Positions 45,604 through 56,127 of a DNA stretch of 64,000 bases are shown here, piece by piece. The DNA comes from Geosiphon pyriformis (Eukaryota; Glomeromycota; Glomeromycetes; Archaeosporales; Geosiphonaceae), in contig JAAOMT010000372.1 of NCBI GenBank assembly GCA_016748015.1, positions 51,513-115,512 on the forward strand, read 5' to 3'. Position 1 is the first letter of the stretch. Each line of letters starts with the position of its first letter. The notes below the pieces were generated by a model, which was given only the letters and a program-made list of their open reading frames with translations, was not told the DNA's origin and made no database searches. The position numbers were made by a program, and so were the translations under genes.

Positions 45604-46299
45604 ATGACTATTCCTCAAAATATTCAACAGTTATCTCAAAAATTAATGTTAGCTTTAAAAACAATACCTGAATTATCCATTACTATTACTGGAAAACATA
45701 TTAATTATATCCAAACAGAAATAGTTACAAATCTAGCCCCAAATTCACAAAAGTATCACCCTTATAGAAAGAACACAAGAAGTTATTCTGGAATTCATTT
45801 ACCAGAACTTTTGAAGCTTGCTTTAAGAGAAAACTTATTGCTCACCCCTATTAGTATTCCACCAAATACTACTATCCAACAAAAACTTCAACTGTGTCTT
45901 AATAAAAAAAATGGCAAATACCCCTCAATATATAGATATTTTTATATTGGAAAAACACTTCATGAGCAAAAACTAGAGCTTACAGCAGCAAATCTCACAA
46001 AAGAAGCTATTCAGAAACAACTCCACAACAAATTCAAAACAACAGCTGGGCCTACAAACAGTTATTATAAACTAAGAGCTGCTCTTAGACTTTATGACCT
46101 ATTTTACACCTGTGAAAATGTCCTACAAAACCCAATTTTACAACTCTTGAAGATTCAATATATTGAAAAGCTCACAGAACTGAAATTTCAACAATTTTCA
46201 GACCAAATTTCTTCAATAATTTTGGATTATTATCTGAAAATTACAGACAGTACTTGGACTTTGATGGTGTTACCAGATGAAATTAAAGATATTATTTAG
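45604..46299 (+). CDS. ORF3 of element E, intact 231-residue frame, unknown function
   Basis: The only uninterrupted copy. ATG at 45604, 145 nt after the integrase stop and behind a T-rich leader. The protein starts M-T-I-P-Q-N-I-Q-Q-L and contains TIPELSITITGKHINY, KNTRSYSGIHLPELLKLAL, ISIPPNTTIQQKLQLCLN, YRYFYIGKTLHEQKLEL, LTKEAIQKQLHNKFKT, YKLRAALRLYDLF and LTELKFQQFSDQISSIIL. Its last eleven codons lie inside the LTR that starts at 46268. Compared with F it lacks about 24 bp just before the LTR, which in F encodes ELSFEKEI and forms the polypurine tract. Predominantly helical and basic-amphipathic; no signal peptide or membrane segment. Confidence 0.75.
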   Translation: MTIPQNIQQLSQKLMLALKTIPELSITITGKHINYIQTEIVTNLAPNSQKYHPYRKNTRSYSGIHLPELLKLALRENLLLTPISIPPNTTIQQKLQLCLNKKNGKYPSIYRYFYIGKTLHEQKLELTAANLTKEAIQKQLHNKFKTTAGPTNSYYKLRAALRLYDLFYTCENVLQNPILQLLKIQYIEKLTELKFQQFSDQISSIILDYYLKITDSTWTLMVLPDEIKDII

Positions 46300-47248
46300 C
46301 ATGAAATTATCTTATAAATTCTATCATTAATTAGCATATATTATCGTTTCAAATTATCACTTATTACATTAGCAAAATGTCCAAAATTATCATTTAAATT
46401 AATAACCCAATTTGTACATAACACAAATGTAATCTAATTGTGATGATCAATTATGCAATACCCCGAACTATATAACATTCAAAAGTTCGCCGAAATTTGT
46501 AGAAATTCACAGAAATAATTGATAGTTCACCGAAATATCTAATAGTTCGCAGAAATAACTTGTAGTTTGCCAAAATGTATCTTTAGTTCAGCAAAATTGT
46601 AGAAAATAGCAAAGTTCAAGTTCATAGAATAGTGTTACAACAAGTTGTATAAAAGAAGAGCATCTCTTTTCGAGAAAATGTATCTTACTTTAGATTTATC
46701 ACTTAAAACCATTCCTATGTACACAAAAAAAAATAAATATCAAATAATTTAAAAAACCAAATTCTTTAATTATTGCACTTGGAAAATCCCCAAAACCCAA
46801 CTAATGTTTTGAAATTGATTAGCTACCAATTTCAGTAAACTGTTAGTGACTCCAGGCCTGGATAAAAAAACGTTTCCCTTGATAAAATTTTATTTCTTTT
46901 ACATTTCTTTTATTTTTCTTTTCTTTTCTTATTACAATTATTAGGGTAGCCTACAGACAAGATTCCTGTAAAAGAGTTGACTTTTACAGCAAAGTAACTA
47001 TACATTTTTAGTGAGCTTCCAGACAAGCAATTCCTGGGAAAGAGTTGACATTTACTACAACATAACTACATAAAGCAACTGGCATGGAATTGGCCATTCC
47101 ACTTATAAGTCCAGCAAGTTCAAATTATAGAAGATAATTTGAAGATAAATTCAGTTACTGGAGGTCCAACTACTTCCTGGAAATGTGAATTCACAGCAAA
47201 CAGGCATCAACAACATTCAAGAAAGGAGACCAAAAACCTCCGGTAACA
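46268..47248 (+). repeat. Middle LTR of the E-F dimer
   Basis: 981 bp, TGTTACCAG to CCGGTAACA. Its 3' half (from about 46690) is of a different subtype from the outer LTRs, carrying AACTAATGTTTTGAAATTG and a CTTCCTGGAAATGTGAATTC-like end shared with H and G. No polypurine tract precedes it. Serves as 3' LTR of E and 5' LTR of F. Confidence 0.93.
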
Positions 47249-47249
47249 T

Positions 47250-49300
47250 TTGATGCTCTCCCACGGAAATAACACAGCAACAACAAAATTCAAAGTGGTG
47301 ACCACACCAGACGCAACAACTCTAGAGTATTACCAATCAATTTACACCCACTGCAAGCAAAGATTCAACATTCCAGATGGAATTGAAGTTGTCAAGAAAT
47401 CAGTATACCAATACATTGAAAACCACATCAACAATTATCTTTTTGAAAATTACAATATCTCAGAAGTTAGATGCAATATTTACAATAATTTAGCATACTA
47501 TTCACAGTTGGGAACTGAAAACCTTAACAGCAAAACACTTGCCACTTACTTTCACGAACTTAATTTTAACATTATTAAATACTGTGAAGAAACATATCCA
47601 GTGCAGTCTCAATACTCTATTGATTTTGAATCGGAAACAGAAACAAGCAACAAAGGCAAAAACAAATTAAAGCAATACTCAAAAACCACCCCAAATACTC
47701 TAACACTACCAAAAACAACTGCCAAACATTTACAAACACCTGAACAAGGAACCAGTTCAAAACTTCCACTTACTATCACACCTTTTCCAGCTTTACTTGC
47801 ACAAGCACAAACGCCTAACTCACCCTTGAATTGATTTGCAAAACCAGAAGATTTTACATCACTCAGAAGTCCCATTAGACAACAAGAACCCCTTCAAACT
47901 AGTTCCAATTTCCTTGACTTTCTAGCTGAAAATCAAAGTGAACACTCTGAGACAGCAGCAAATAAAGAAAACAAACCTGAAATATCTGAAGAAGAATCAA
48001 TAAACAGTGAAAACGAAGAAGACAAAATGACAACATATATTGCAAAAATTCCTGAATTTAATGAAGAAGACATTGAGACCAGTCCCCAAGAATGGCTCGA
48101 CCAAGTTACTAAAGCTGGAGATGCAAATAAATGGAATGCTGCCAGAATGTTAAGAACAATTCCCTACTTTCTTAAAGGAACAGCAGAAGAATGGTTTGAA
48201 AACTTGGCCACCCCATTCAATGATTGGAACGCTTTCAAAGCAGCCTTCCTTGAACAGTTCACCAACAATAATACTTCCATTACCCTTTGCAATTGTTTTC
48301 AAAATATCAAACAAGAACCCTCCAAATCTGTTATGACTTATATTGGGAAATTCAACAAACTTCTCAGACGAATTCACCAACTCAAAACAAACAATTATTA
48401 TTCTGATGCTCAAATCTTGGATCAATTTATCACTGGTCTAAAAAATAAACTAATTAAAAAGATTCACCCACATGCGCCAGAAGATTTAAACTCTGTCATA
48501 CAGCATGCAAAAAGATACAAAATGGCCATAAAAGAGGCCAATCGCACAAAACTTGTAAATTTGGCAATTGGAGAAACCAGCTCAGCAGCTGAAGAGAAAA
48601 TCGACCAACTCGCAAAGAAAGTCGAAAACTATTTCACCAATCAACAACAACAGCAACCCCAAAGATATCAACCACCCCAAAGACAAAATCAAAATAACTT
48701 TGCACCACTTTCTATAACCAGTCTCAGAATTGCCATTACTGTGGAATCTCTGGCCACTGGAAAAGAGATTGCAGAAAGCTACAATGAGACCAACAAAATA
48801 AAAGTAATCAATATTATCCTCCACCACAGCAATCTTATTATTAACCACCACCACCAGCTTACTATCCACCAAGACTTCAATACCAAAATAACTATTATCA
48901 GCCTACTTCACAGCCAATTTAACAGCAATACCAACAACCACCCACACAATATTATCAAGTACCTGCTCAAAGACTGATTACACAAAATCAATTCACACCA
49001 TAAAACTGATACCAAGTAAACAACAATAGAATTAGTTCAAACAACCAATTAGTTCTCCAAAATTCAACTCAACTAAGACCCAACTACTACCACACTCAAC
49101 CCAGTTATTTAACAATGCCAGAAAAACAGGATTTTCACCATACTGCACCTTTGGAAGGTAGAGCTGCAGCACAACAACAAAACCCTTTCTATACTCCCAC
49201 CACAATTCCACCAGCCAGAATTGCTGAAAATGCTAACCTTTTAGATATATTCTCTTTTGAGTTCGAAGCAAATGAGTCACCATTCCTGCTTAGTAATGCA
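47250..49300 (+). pseudogene. gag of element F (structural protein)
   Basis: The N-terminal domain aligns with E from the GTG at 47295. An ATG at 47253 is in frame but lies in the primer site, where E, D and family 1 have GTG, so it looks like a chance mutation. After a TGA (CGA in E) at 47833 the capsid is open at 48027-48977 in the same frame: MTTYIAKIPEF, EWLDQVTKAGDANKWNAARML, GTAEEWFENLA, MTYIGKFNKLLRRI, HAPEDLNSVIQHAKRY. A 1-bp deletion near 48714 throws out the zinc knuckle, which is otherwise complete (C-HY-C-GISG-H-WKRD-C). Confidence 0.87.
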
Positions 49301-49770
49301 GCCACCAATGAACAAAAAGCAATCACGGCTATGTACACTAAAGCAGAAGTCAAAGGAAAGACAATTCGTTTAATTCTAGACAGTAGATCTTCCAGAAGCA
49401 TTATCACCTACCAGTTAATACAACAGTTAAAGAAAAATGTTGACCGACCAGCTCAAACAGTAATTGTCACTGCCGATGGCATGAAAAAAATCCCAGTAGG
49501 AGAAATTGACAATTTTCCATTCACTCTTGATAGAATCACCATTCCAGTTAAAGTTTTTGTAATGGACGCACCCCAGTACCAAGCTCTTGTCGGAAATGAT
49601 TGGCTTCAAAAAGCCAATGCTAATTTGAATTGGGAAACACAAGAGTTAACAATCTCCTACCAAGGACAACACGCCCGGGTACCTGCCACTTGTGGTACAT
49701 TTAACAAACACTCTAAAAAAGCCCCGGCTTTTGAATTCAAACCAGAAAAGAAAAAACCCCTCATTGAAAC
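49301..49770 (+). pseudogene. Protease of element F
   Basis: In the open stretch 49115-50026: NEQKAITAMYTKAEVKGKTI, active-site loop LILDSRSSRSIIT (Gly of DSG replaced by Arg), ADGMKKIPVGEIDNF, APQYQALVGNDWLQKANANLNW. A complete domain with a damaged active site. The same DSG-to-DSR change is seen in B. Confidence 0.87.
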
Positions 49771-49889
49771 ATTCATGGCTCTTGGATCAATGTCCAACTG
49801 GGCCAATGAAACAGAACAAAAACATTTTACCCCACACTCTGAACCTGAAACCTCTGGATGTAATATCCCTTACTCAAAACCCAAACTAA

Positions 49890-50600
49890 GGAAACAACAC
49901 CTCTATATTCCCCTTAAATGTAAAAACTGCCACAAGAAACTATCATCAATGGAAGCCTGCATTTCACCTAAAGAAAAATATGAAAATCATACTTATTATT
50001 ACTGCAAAGCTTGCCACAGAGAATGATGAGGCCATCTAATAAAAAGGAGCAGAAAATGGAACAACACCCCTTGTTTAACTTGTGGAGATATGCTACCAGA
50101 AGAATGCAATTGGATTGATGTAGCCATGAGAGGAGGAGTCTGCGATCAGACCTGCCAATATGCTTTATTAATTTCAGAAAAAGTAAAAAGAGAAACACCC
50201 TTTAATGCAGCATACAACAGTACTCTCAACAAACTTTATCACTACTCCCATGATGCCAAGATGATTTTCAACCTAGCAATAGCATTAATTAATGGAGCTA
50301 CCAAAGAAAATGTTCGTCAAATGAAGGAAGCAGAATACATTGAATACACCATAGAATTAGCTGGATTCAATTATGAAGACGAAGTAGAAGTCTACCACCA
50401 AATTGCAAGTCACACCTACTCAACCCAAAAAGCTCAAATTCAACAATTAGAGCAAATGAACATTAGACTATGTGAAGAATGCATTATGCCTTGTGATGAA
50501 CAGTGGTGTCCTGAATGCTACACTCTTAGTATCCCCTTGCCCAGCAAAAATGATGAGAACAAAATTGAATTTGGAGAACCTGAAGCAATGGAAGAAATTG
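49890..50600 (+). pseudogene. Cys-rich / helical module of element F
   Basis: LKCKNCHKKLSSMEAC, YYYCKACHRE, a stop (TGG to TGA) at 50024, CLTCGDMLPEECNW and GGVCDQTCQYAL, then a helical segment and LCEECIMPCDEQWCPECYTL at 50467-50526. From 50090 the frame is open through dUTPase, the best view of this module joined to dUTPase in one polypeptide. Confidence 0.72.
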
Positions 50601-50639
50601 AAACAACACCCATCTACTTTATCGAAAATCAGCCTGCTT

Positions 50640-51076
50640 TACAACTTAAATATTTCAACAACAACGGACAAGGAATAAAACCTGAAAAAGCACACGAAAT
50701 TGATGCTGGATATGACTTAAAATATCCAGGCAAGGATACTCTTGTTTTCAAACCCAAATCTTTTACAAAAATCAACCTTAAAATTGCACTCGAAATTCTG
50801 CCAGAAGCAATGGTTCAAATTACCTCCTGGTCTTTTCTGGCAAGCAAAGGAATCAATGTCAGAGGAGGAATAATTGATGCTGGATATACTGGAGACATTA
50901 CAGTAATGCTTCAAAATAAAACTGACAAACCATTCAAGATCAAACATGTTGAAAAAATTGCCCAAGCTATTTACCTACCCCTAATCAACATTTTGGGTTT
51001 ACAACTAGTCAATCAAAGAGAACAATTAAGAAAAAGTGATAGAGGAACCCAAGGTTTTGGTTCAATTGGATGATTC
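50640..51076 (+). pseudogene. dUTPase domain of element F
   Basis: Motif 1 HEIDAGYDLKYPG intact, motif 2 TSWSFLASKGINV (RSSLA altered), motif 3 GGIIDAGYTGDITVML intact, motif 4 VEKIAQAIYLPL, motif 5 RGTQGFGSIG, then TGG to TGA at 51071. Better preserved than in D or E, with a defect in motif 2. Confidence 0.88.
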
Positions 51077-51079
51077 ACA

Positions 51080-52910
51080 GTTCCAGTTAATATAGCTCTT
51101 AACACACAGAACGAATCCCACCAGATTTTCAGACTTCTACAACCAATTACCATCTCACCTTTTGGAGAACATCTGGAAATCTACACCTGCCCAAAGTCAA
51201 CAACCATACAACAAATTTTTGAGTCCAATGAACAAGTCTGTTTGGAACATAATATTTCAATCCCAAACATTTATATTCCAGAAGGAACAAAGAAAGTCCG
51301 AGTTACTTTTTACAACCCCAATAATTACCCCATAATTTTATTAAATAATTTAGAAATTGGAGTTATTCACAGTAATATATTTCAACAAGAATTACCCCAA
51401 ACAGTTCCCAATTTTTCTGAAATTATTGGACATTCACTACCAAAAATCAACCCAAACCCCAGCTCTGAAAACTACCATGTTGTCATGGAAAAACTATCTC
51501 GAATCAACATGGAACAACTTGAACCACAACAACAGACCCAGCTCAAAGAGCTAATTGCAGAATTTGCCAATATTTTTGCTAAAAACAACAATAACTTAGG
51601 AAGAACCAATTTGGTCCAACACCAAATTTATACAGGAGATGCCAAACCAAGAAGACAACAAGCATATCGAGTTGCTCCAGAAAGCCACCAATTCATCCGA
51701 GAAGAAGTACAACAAATGCTTAACAATGGGCTTATTCAACCCTCCATGAGTTTTTGGACTTCACCTGTAGTGCTAGTTAAAAAAAAATGGAAAGATCTAA
51801 TTTTGTGTTGACTATCAACAACTCAACAGTGTTACAATTGGAGATGTCTACCCCCTTTCCTGAATTGATGACATGTTAGATGCCCTTGGAAAATCCAAAT
51901 ACTTTTCAACACTAGATTTAGAAAGTGGTTACTGGCAAGTTGCTATGGATCCCAAAGATTGTCTCAAGACAGCATTCACCACCCAAGGTGGAAATTACGA
52001 GTTCAATGTAATGCCTTTCAGATTATGCAATACACCAGCAATGTTTCAGAGATTAATGGATGTTGTGTACCAAAGACTTCTTTGGAAGTCAGTAGTCGTT
52101 TATCTTGACAATACTGATGTTTATTCTCCATTGTTTGAATTATACTTAAAACATCTGCGAGAAGTTTTTTAACAATTATGAAAAGCAGGACTAAAACTCA
52201 ACATTGAAAAATGCTACTTTAGAAAAACAAGCTTGGCCTTCCTTGGGCATATTGTTGGTAAAAATGGAATCAAACCGGACCCTGGAAAAATCAGCGTTGT
52301 CAAAAACTTCAAAACTTCTTGAAACACTACAGAACTAAGAGGATTCATAGAATTAGCATCCTACTATCGGAAGTTTATCAAAAAATTCTCGGAAATTGCA
52401 AAACTCCTCAACCAGCTCACCACCAAAAACGTTGAATACAAATGGACTACTGAACACCAAAAAGCTTTTGGAATTTTCAAGGAAAAACTGACAACAGCTC
52501 CAATCCTTGCCTACCCAGATTTCAACAACCAATTTCGACTAGCTACAGATGCTTCGTATACTGCCTTTGGTGCCATCTTATCACAACTAGATAACAACGG
52601 AAATGAGCGAGTAATTGCTTATGCTAGCAAAACATTAAAACCAGCTGAGAAAAACTATCCTGCCACAAAACTAGAAACAGCAGCCGTAATTTGGGCCCTA
52701 CACCACTTCAAACTTTATCTCAGGCCTAAAGAATTTGATATTATCACTAATAATATTGGACTCAAATGGCTTCAGAACAAAAATACTCAGCTGAATGCAA
52801 AACAAACCCAATGGACAGGATTTTTAGCAAACTATTAATACATAGTACATTACAAACCAGGAAAACTCCACACCAATGTTGACTGTCTCTCCAGAATAAA
52901 ACAAGATTAG
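51080..52910 (+). pseudogene. Reverse transcriptase-RNase H of element F
   Basis: Linker open at 51242-51811 up to MLNNGLIQPSMSFW; a 2-bp deletion in an A-run near 51780 shifts the frame. RT continues at 51873-52172 with STLDLESGYWQVAMDP, MPFRLCNTPAMFQRLM and VVYLDNTDVYS: YLDD to YLDN, as in D. RNase H has LATDASYTAFGAILSQ, YASKTLKPAEKNYPA, LETAAVIWALHHF and ITNNIGLKWL, and ends RIKQD at TAG 52908-52910. The RNase H first Asp and Ala-Ser are intact. Confidence 0.9.
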
Positions 52911-52961
52911 AAAACACAAAAACCAACACTCAACTTAACCAACCAAAAGAGCCAACAAACA

Positions 52962-54347
52962 ATGAATTCAGAAAACTACAACAATCTCAAACAATATTTG
53001 GAAACATTAACAATCCCAACAGATTGGTCTCCAGATGAAAAACATTGACTACAACAACAAACCAAACAATATTTTCTACACAACAACATTATTTATCATC
53101 AAAATTTCAAAAACCCAAACAAACCACTCAGATTAATACAAGAACAGAAAAAAGAGACCATATTATACAACATGTACTCAGATCCTTCATCAGCACACTT
53201 CAGAAAAAATAGCACCACCCAAAGAACACTAGAATGCTACTTTTGGCCTCGAATGAGGAAAAACATTCACGAATATGTCGAATCTTGTGATAGTTGTCAA
53301 AGAAGAGGAGAAACACGCTCTACTGAACCATTAAATCCAATCAAAGTTGGACAATCCTTTGACCGAGTTGGTATCAATTTAGTTGGACCACTATCTATCA
53401 CCACTCAAGGAAACTGTTATATTGCAGTAGCTGTAGACTATCTTACTAAATGACTCAAAGCCAGAGCCATTCAATGAGCAGATGCGAAATCAGTAGCAAA
53501 TTTCATCTACAAAGACATCATTTGTAGACACAGATGTCTAATTGAACTTTTATCCAATCAGGGAACACACTTTATGAACAACCTAATACAAGAAATTTGT
53601 GAACAATTCAATGTCAAAAGACTTCTGTCTTTGTCCTACCATCTACAAACAAATGGACTTGTGGAACATTTTAACAGAACATTGTGTGAGTTATTAGCCA
53701 AAGTCTCAACCGATTTTAAGCAAGAGTGGGATATCTTTATTCTATTAGTGTTGCTAACATACAGAACACTAAAACAAGATACCACAAAACACACACCATT
53801 TGATTTAACTTACAGAAGAACAGCAACATTACCAATTAGTTTCACAGTAGAAACATACCCAGCACAACTAATTGATGAAAACAATTTCTAAGAAATGCTT
53901 CAGCAAAGAGCCTACACTCTGCTTAGCATATTGAAAGGAAAACGACGAATAGCAGCCACCTATATTGAACACTCCCAAGCTTGACAAAAAGAATGGCATG
54001 ATGACAAATTGCCTCCAGTCACCAATGAATTTAAAATCGAAAACAAAGTTCTCTTACACAGAACTAAAGCTGAAAAACAATAGAGTGGAAAATTTGAAAA
54101 TAAATGGGATGGACTATTCTTTATTCATAAAGTCCTAGGCAATGGATTATACAAGCTAAGACTTGATGACAAAATCCTAGCAAAAGTTGCACATGGAAAT
54201 TGTTTGAAACACTATCATTCCAGAAACAATCCTGAACCATTAATTCCACAAATTGGTACACATTCTCCTTTAGTCAATCCCGAAGATATTCCCTGAAACT
54301 TAGAACCAATAGTTGTCATTGAACAACCTTCCAACCTGAACACTTAA
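52962..54347 (+). pseudogene. Integrase ORF of element F
   Basis: ATG at 52962 (M-N-S-E-N-Y-N-N-L-K-Q-Y-L-E-T). Pieces include YSDPSSAHFRKN, CDSCQRRGETR and GINLVGPL (first catalytic Asp to Asn). LLSNQGTHF follows (second Asp to Asn), then GLVEHFNRTLCEL, TYRTLKQDTTKHTPFDL and a GLFFIHKVLGNGLYKL tail. Ends NLNT TAA at 54345-54347, as E. Loss of two catalytic Asp residues by G-to-A change, plus stops, makes it inactive. Confidence 0.88.
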
Positions 54348-54454
54348 TTTAATTTTACTAGTTATTCTCTTATAATTTAGAAACAATCAAAACAAAAATA
54401 ACATAAAAACCCATACACCAAAAATAATTTTTTTTTATTTCAAATTTCTTATAA

Positions 54455-55170
54455 TAACTATTCAAAACATTCAACAATTATCCCAAAAACTAATGTTAAC
54501 TTTAAAAACAATACCCGAATTATCTATTACTGTTACTGGAAACCACATTAATTATACCCAAACAGAAGTAGTTACAAATTTAGCCCCAAATTCACGAAAA
54601 TATCATCTGTATAAGAAGAACACAAGAAGTTATTCTGGAATTCACTTGCCAGAACTTTTAAAGCTTGCTTTAAGAGAAAACCTAATGCTCACTCCAATTA
54701 GTATTCCACCAAATGCTACAATTCAACAAAGACTTCAACTGTGTCTTAATAAGAAAAGCACTGAATACTCTCCAATCTATAGATATTTCTACATTGGAAA
54801 AACACTCTATAAATGAAAACTGAAACTTACAACAGCAAATCTCACAAAAAAAGCTATTTAGAAACAACTCCACAACAAATTCAAGACAACAGCTGGACCA
54901 ACAAACAGTCGCTACAAGCTCAGAACTGCTCTTAGACTTTATGACCTATTCCACACCTGTGAAAACGTCCTACAAAACCCAATTTTACAATCTTTAAAGA
55001 TTCAATACATTGGAAAGCTCACAGAACTGAAATTTCAACAATTTTCAGACCAAATTTCTTCAATAATTTTGGATTATTATCTGGAAATTACAGACAGTAC
55101 TTAGACTTCAACAGAGCTTAGTTTTGAGAAGGAGATTATGTTACCAGACAAAATTAGAGATATTATTTAG
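54455..55170 (+). pseudogene. ORF3 of element F
   Basis: Collinear with E ORF3 but the start codon is ATA (54455-54457); open internally at 54493-54816 with TIPELSITVTGNHINY, KKNTRSYSGIHLPELLKLAL and YRYFYIGKTLYK. Then TGA and TAG interrupt it. The end is longer than in E: TELSFEKEIMLPDKIRDII, stopping at 55168-55170 within the LTR. The codons for EKEI coincide with the polypurine tract. Confidence 0.72.
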
Positions 55171-56123
55171 CATGAAATTATCTTATAAATCCTATCATTA
55201 ATTAGCATATATTATCGTTTCAAATTATCACTTATTACATTAGCAAAATGTCCGAAATTATCATTTAAATTAATAACCCAATTTGTACACAACACAAATG
55301 TAATCTAATTGCGATGATCAATCATGCAATACTCCGAACTATGTAACATTCAAAAGTTCACCAAAATTTGTAGAAATTTGCCGAAATAATTGATAGTTTA
55401 CCGAAATATCTAATAGTTTGCAGAAATAACTTGTAGTTTGCTGAAATGTATCTTTAGTTCAGCAAAATTGTAGAAAATAGCAAAGTTCAAGTTCATAGAA
55501 TAGTGTTACGACAAGTTGTATAAAAGAAAAGTGTCCCTCTTTGAGAAAATGTATCTTACTTCAGATTTAATAATTAGAATTAGCCTTTACACACAAAAAC
55601 AAAATAAATATTAAATAAATTCGAAAAACCAAATTCTTAATTATTTCCCTTGGAATTAACTGATTCCTACTAACAGTTTAAAATTGATTAACTACCAATT
55701 TTAGTAGACTGTTAAAACACTTCCAGGCCTGGATCCGAAATGACTTCCATAAATCATCAGTTTTACTTTTTCTTTTACATTTCCTTTATTCTTTTTCTTT
55801 TCTTATTATAAGTTATTTGGATATCCTACAGACAAGAGTTCCTGTAGAAGAGTTGACTTTCATAGCAAAGTAACTACACATTTTTAGTAAGCTTCCAGAT
55901 GAGCAATTCCTGAGAAAGAGTTGATATTTACTACAATGTAACTATACAAAGTAACTGGCATGAAATTGGCCATTCCACTTATAAGCCCAGCAGTTCAAAT
56001 TATAGGAGATAATTTGAAAATAAATTCAGTTATTGGAGGTTCAAACACTTCCCATAGTCGTGAATTAACAGCATTACAACCAACATACAAAAGTTAAGAA
56101 GAGACCAAAAACCTCCAGTAACA
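55139..56123 (+). repeat. 3' outer LTR of E-F
   Basis: 985 bp. Its second half is nearly identical to 27195-28179 (AATTAACTGATTCCTACTAA; end ACAAAAGTTAAGAAGAGACC) and differs from the middle LTR. Preceded by the polypurine tract GAGAAGGAGATTA and followed by ATGT. Confidence 0.95.
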
Positions 56124-56127
56124 ATGT

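Larger units (their letters stand above)
27195..56123 (+). mobile_element. Composite E-F: tandem family 3 dimer, LTR-body-LTR-body-LTR, with D nested inside
   Basis: Three LTRs of about 985, 981 and 985 bp (27195-28179, 46268-47248, 55139-56123) alternate with two complete internal regions in the same orientation: E, 28180-46267 including nested D, and F, 47249-55138. The only duplicated target (ATGT) flanks the outermost LTRs, so the dimer occupies a single insertion site in G. Without D the dimer would be about 18.8 kb. Confidence 0.92.

Noticed and set aside
45604-46299. ORF3 as an envelope-like gene
   Set aside because: Its position fits, but no signal peptide, furin-like site or transmembrane helix is visible in E, F, H or D.
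47253-47255. ATG at 47253 as the true gag start of family 3
   Set aside because: It lies within the primer-binding motif (TTTGATGCTC), where E and D have TTTGGTGCTC and G has TTTAGTACTC; it is most simply a G-to-A mutation private to F.
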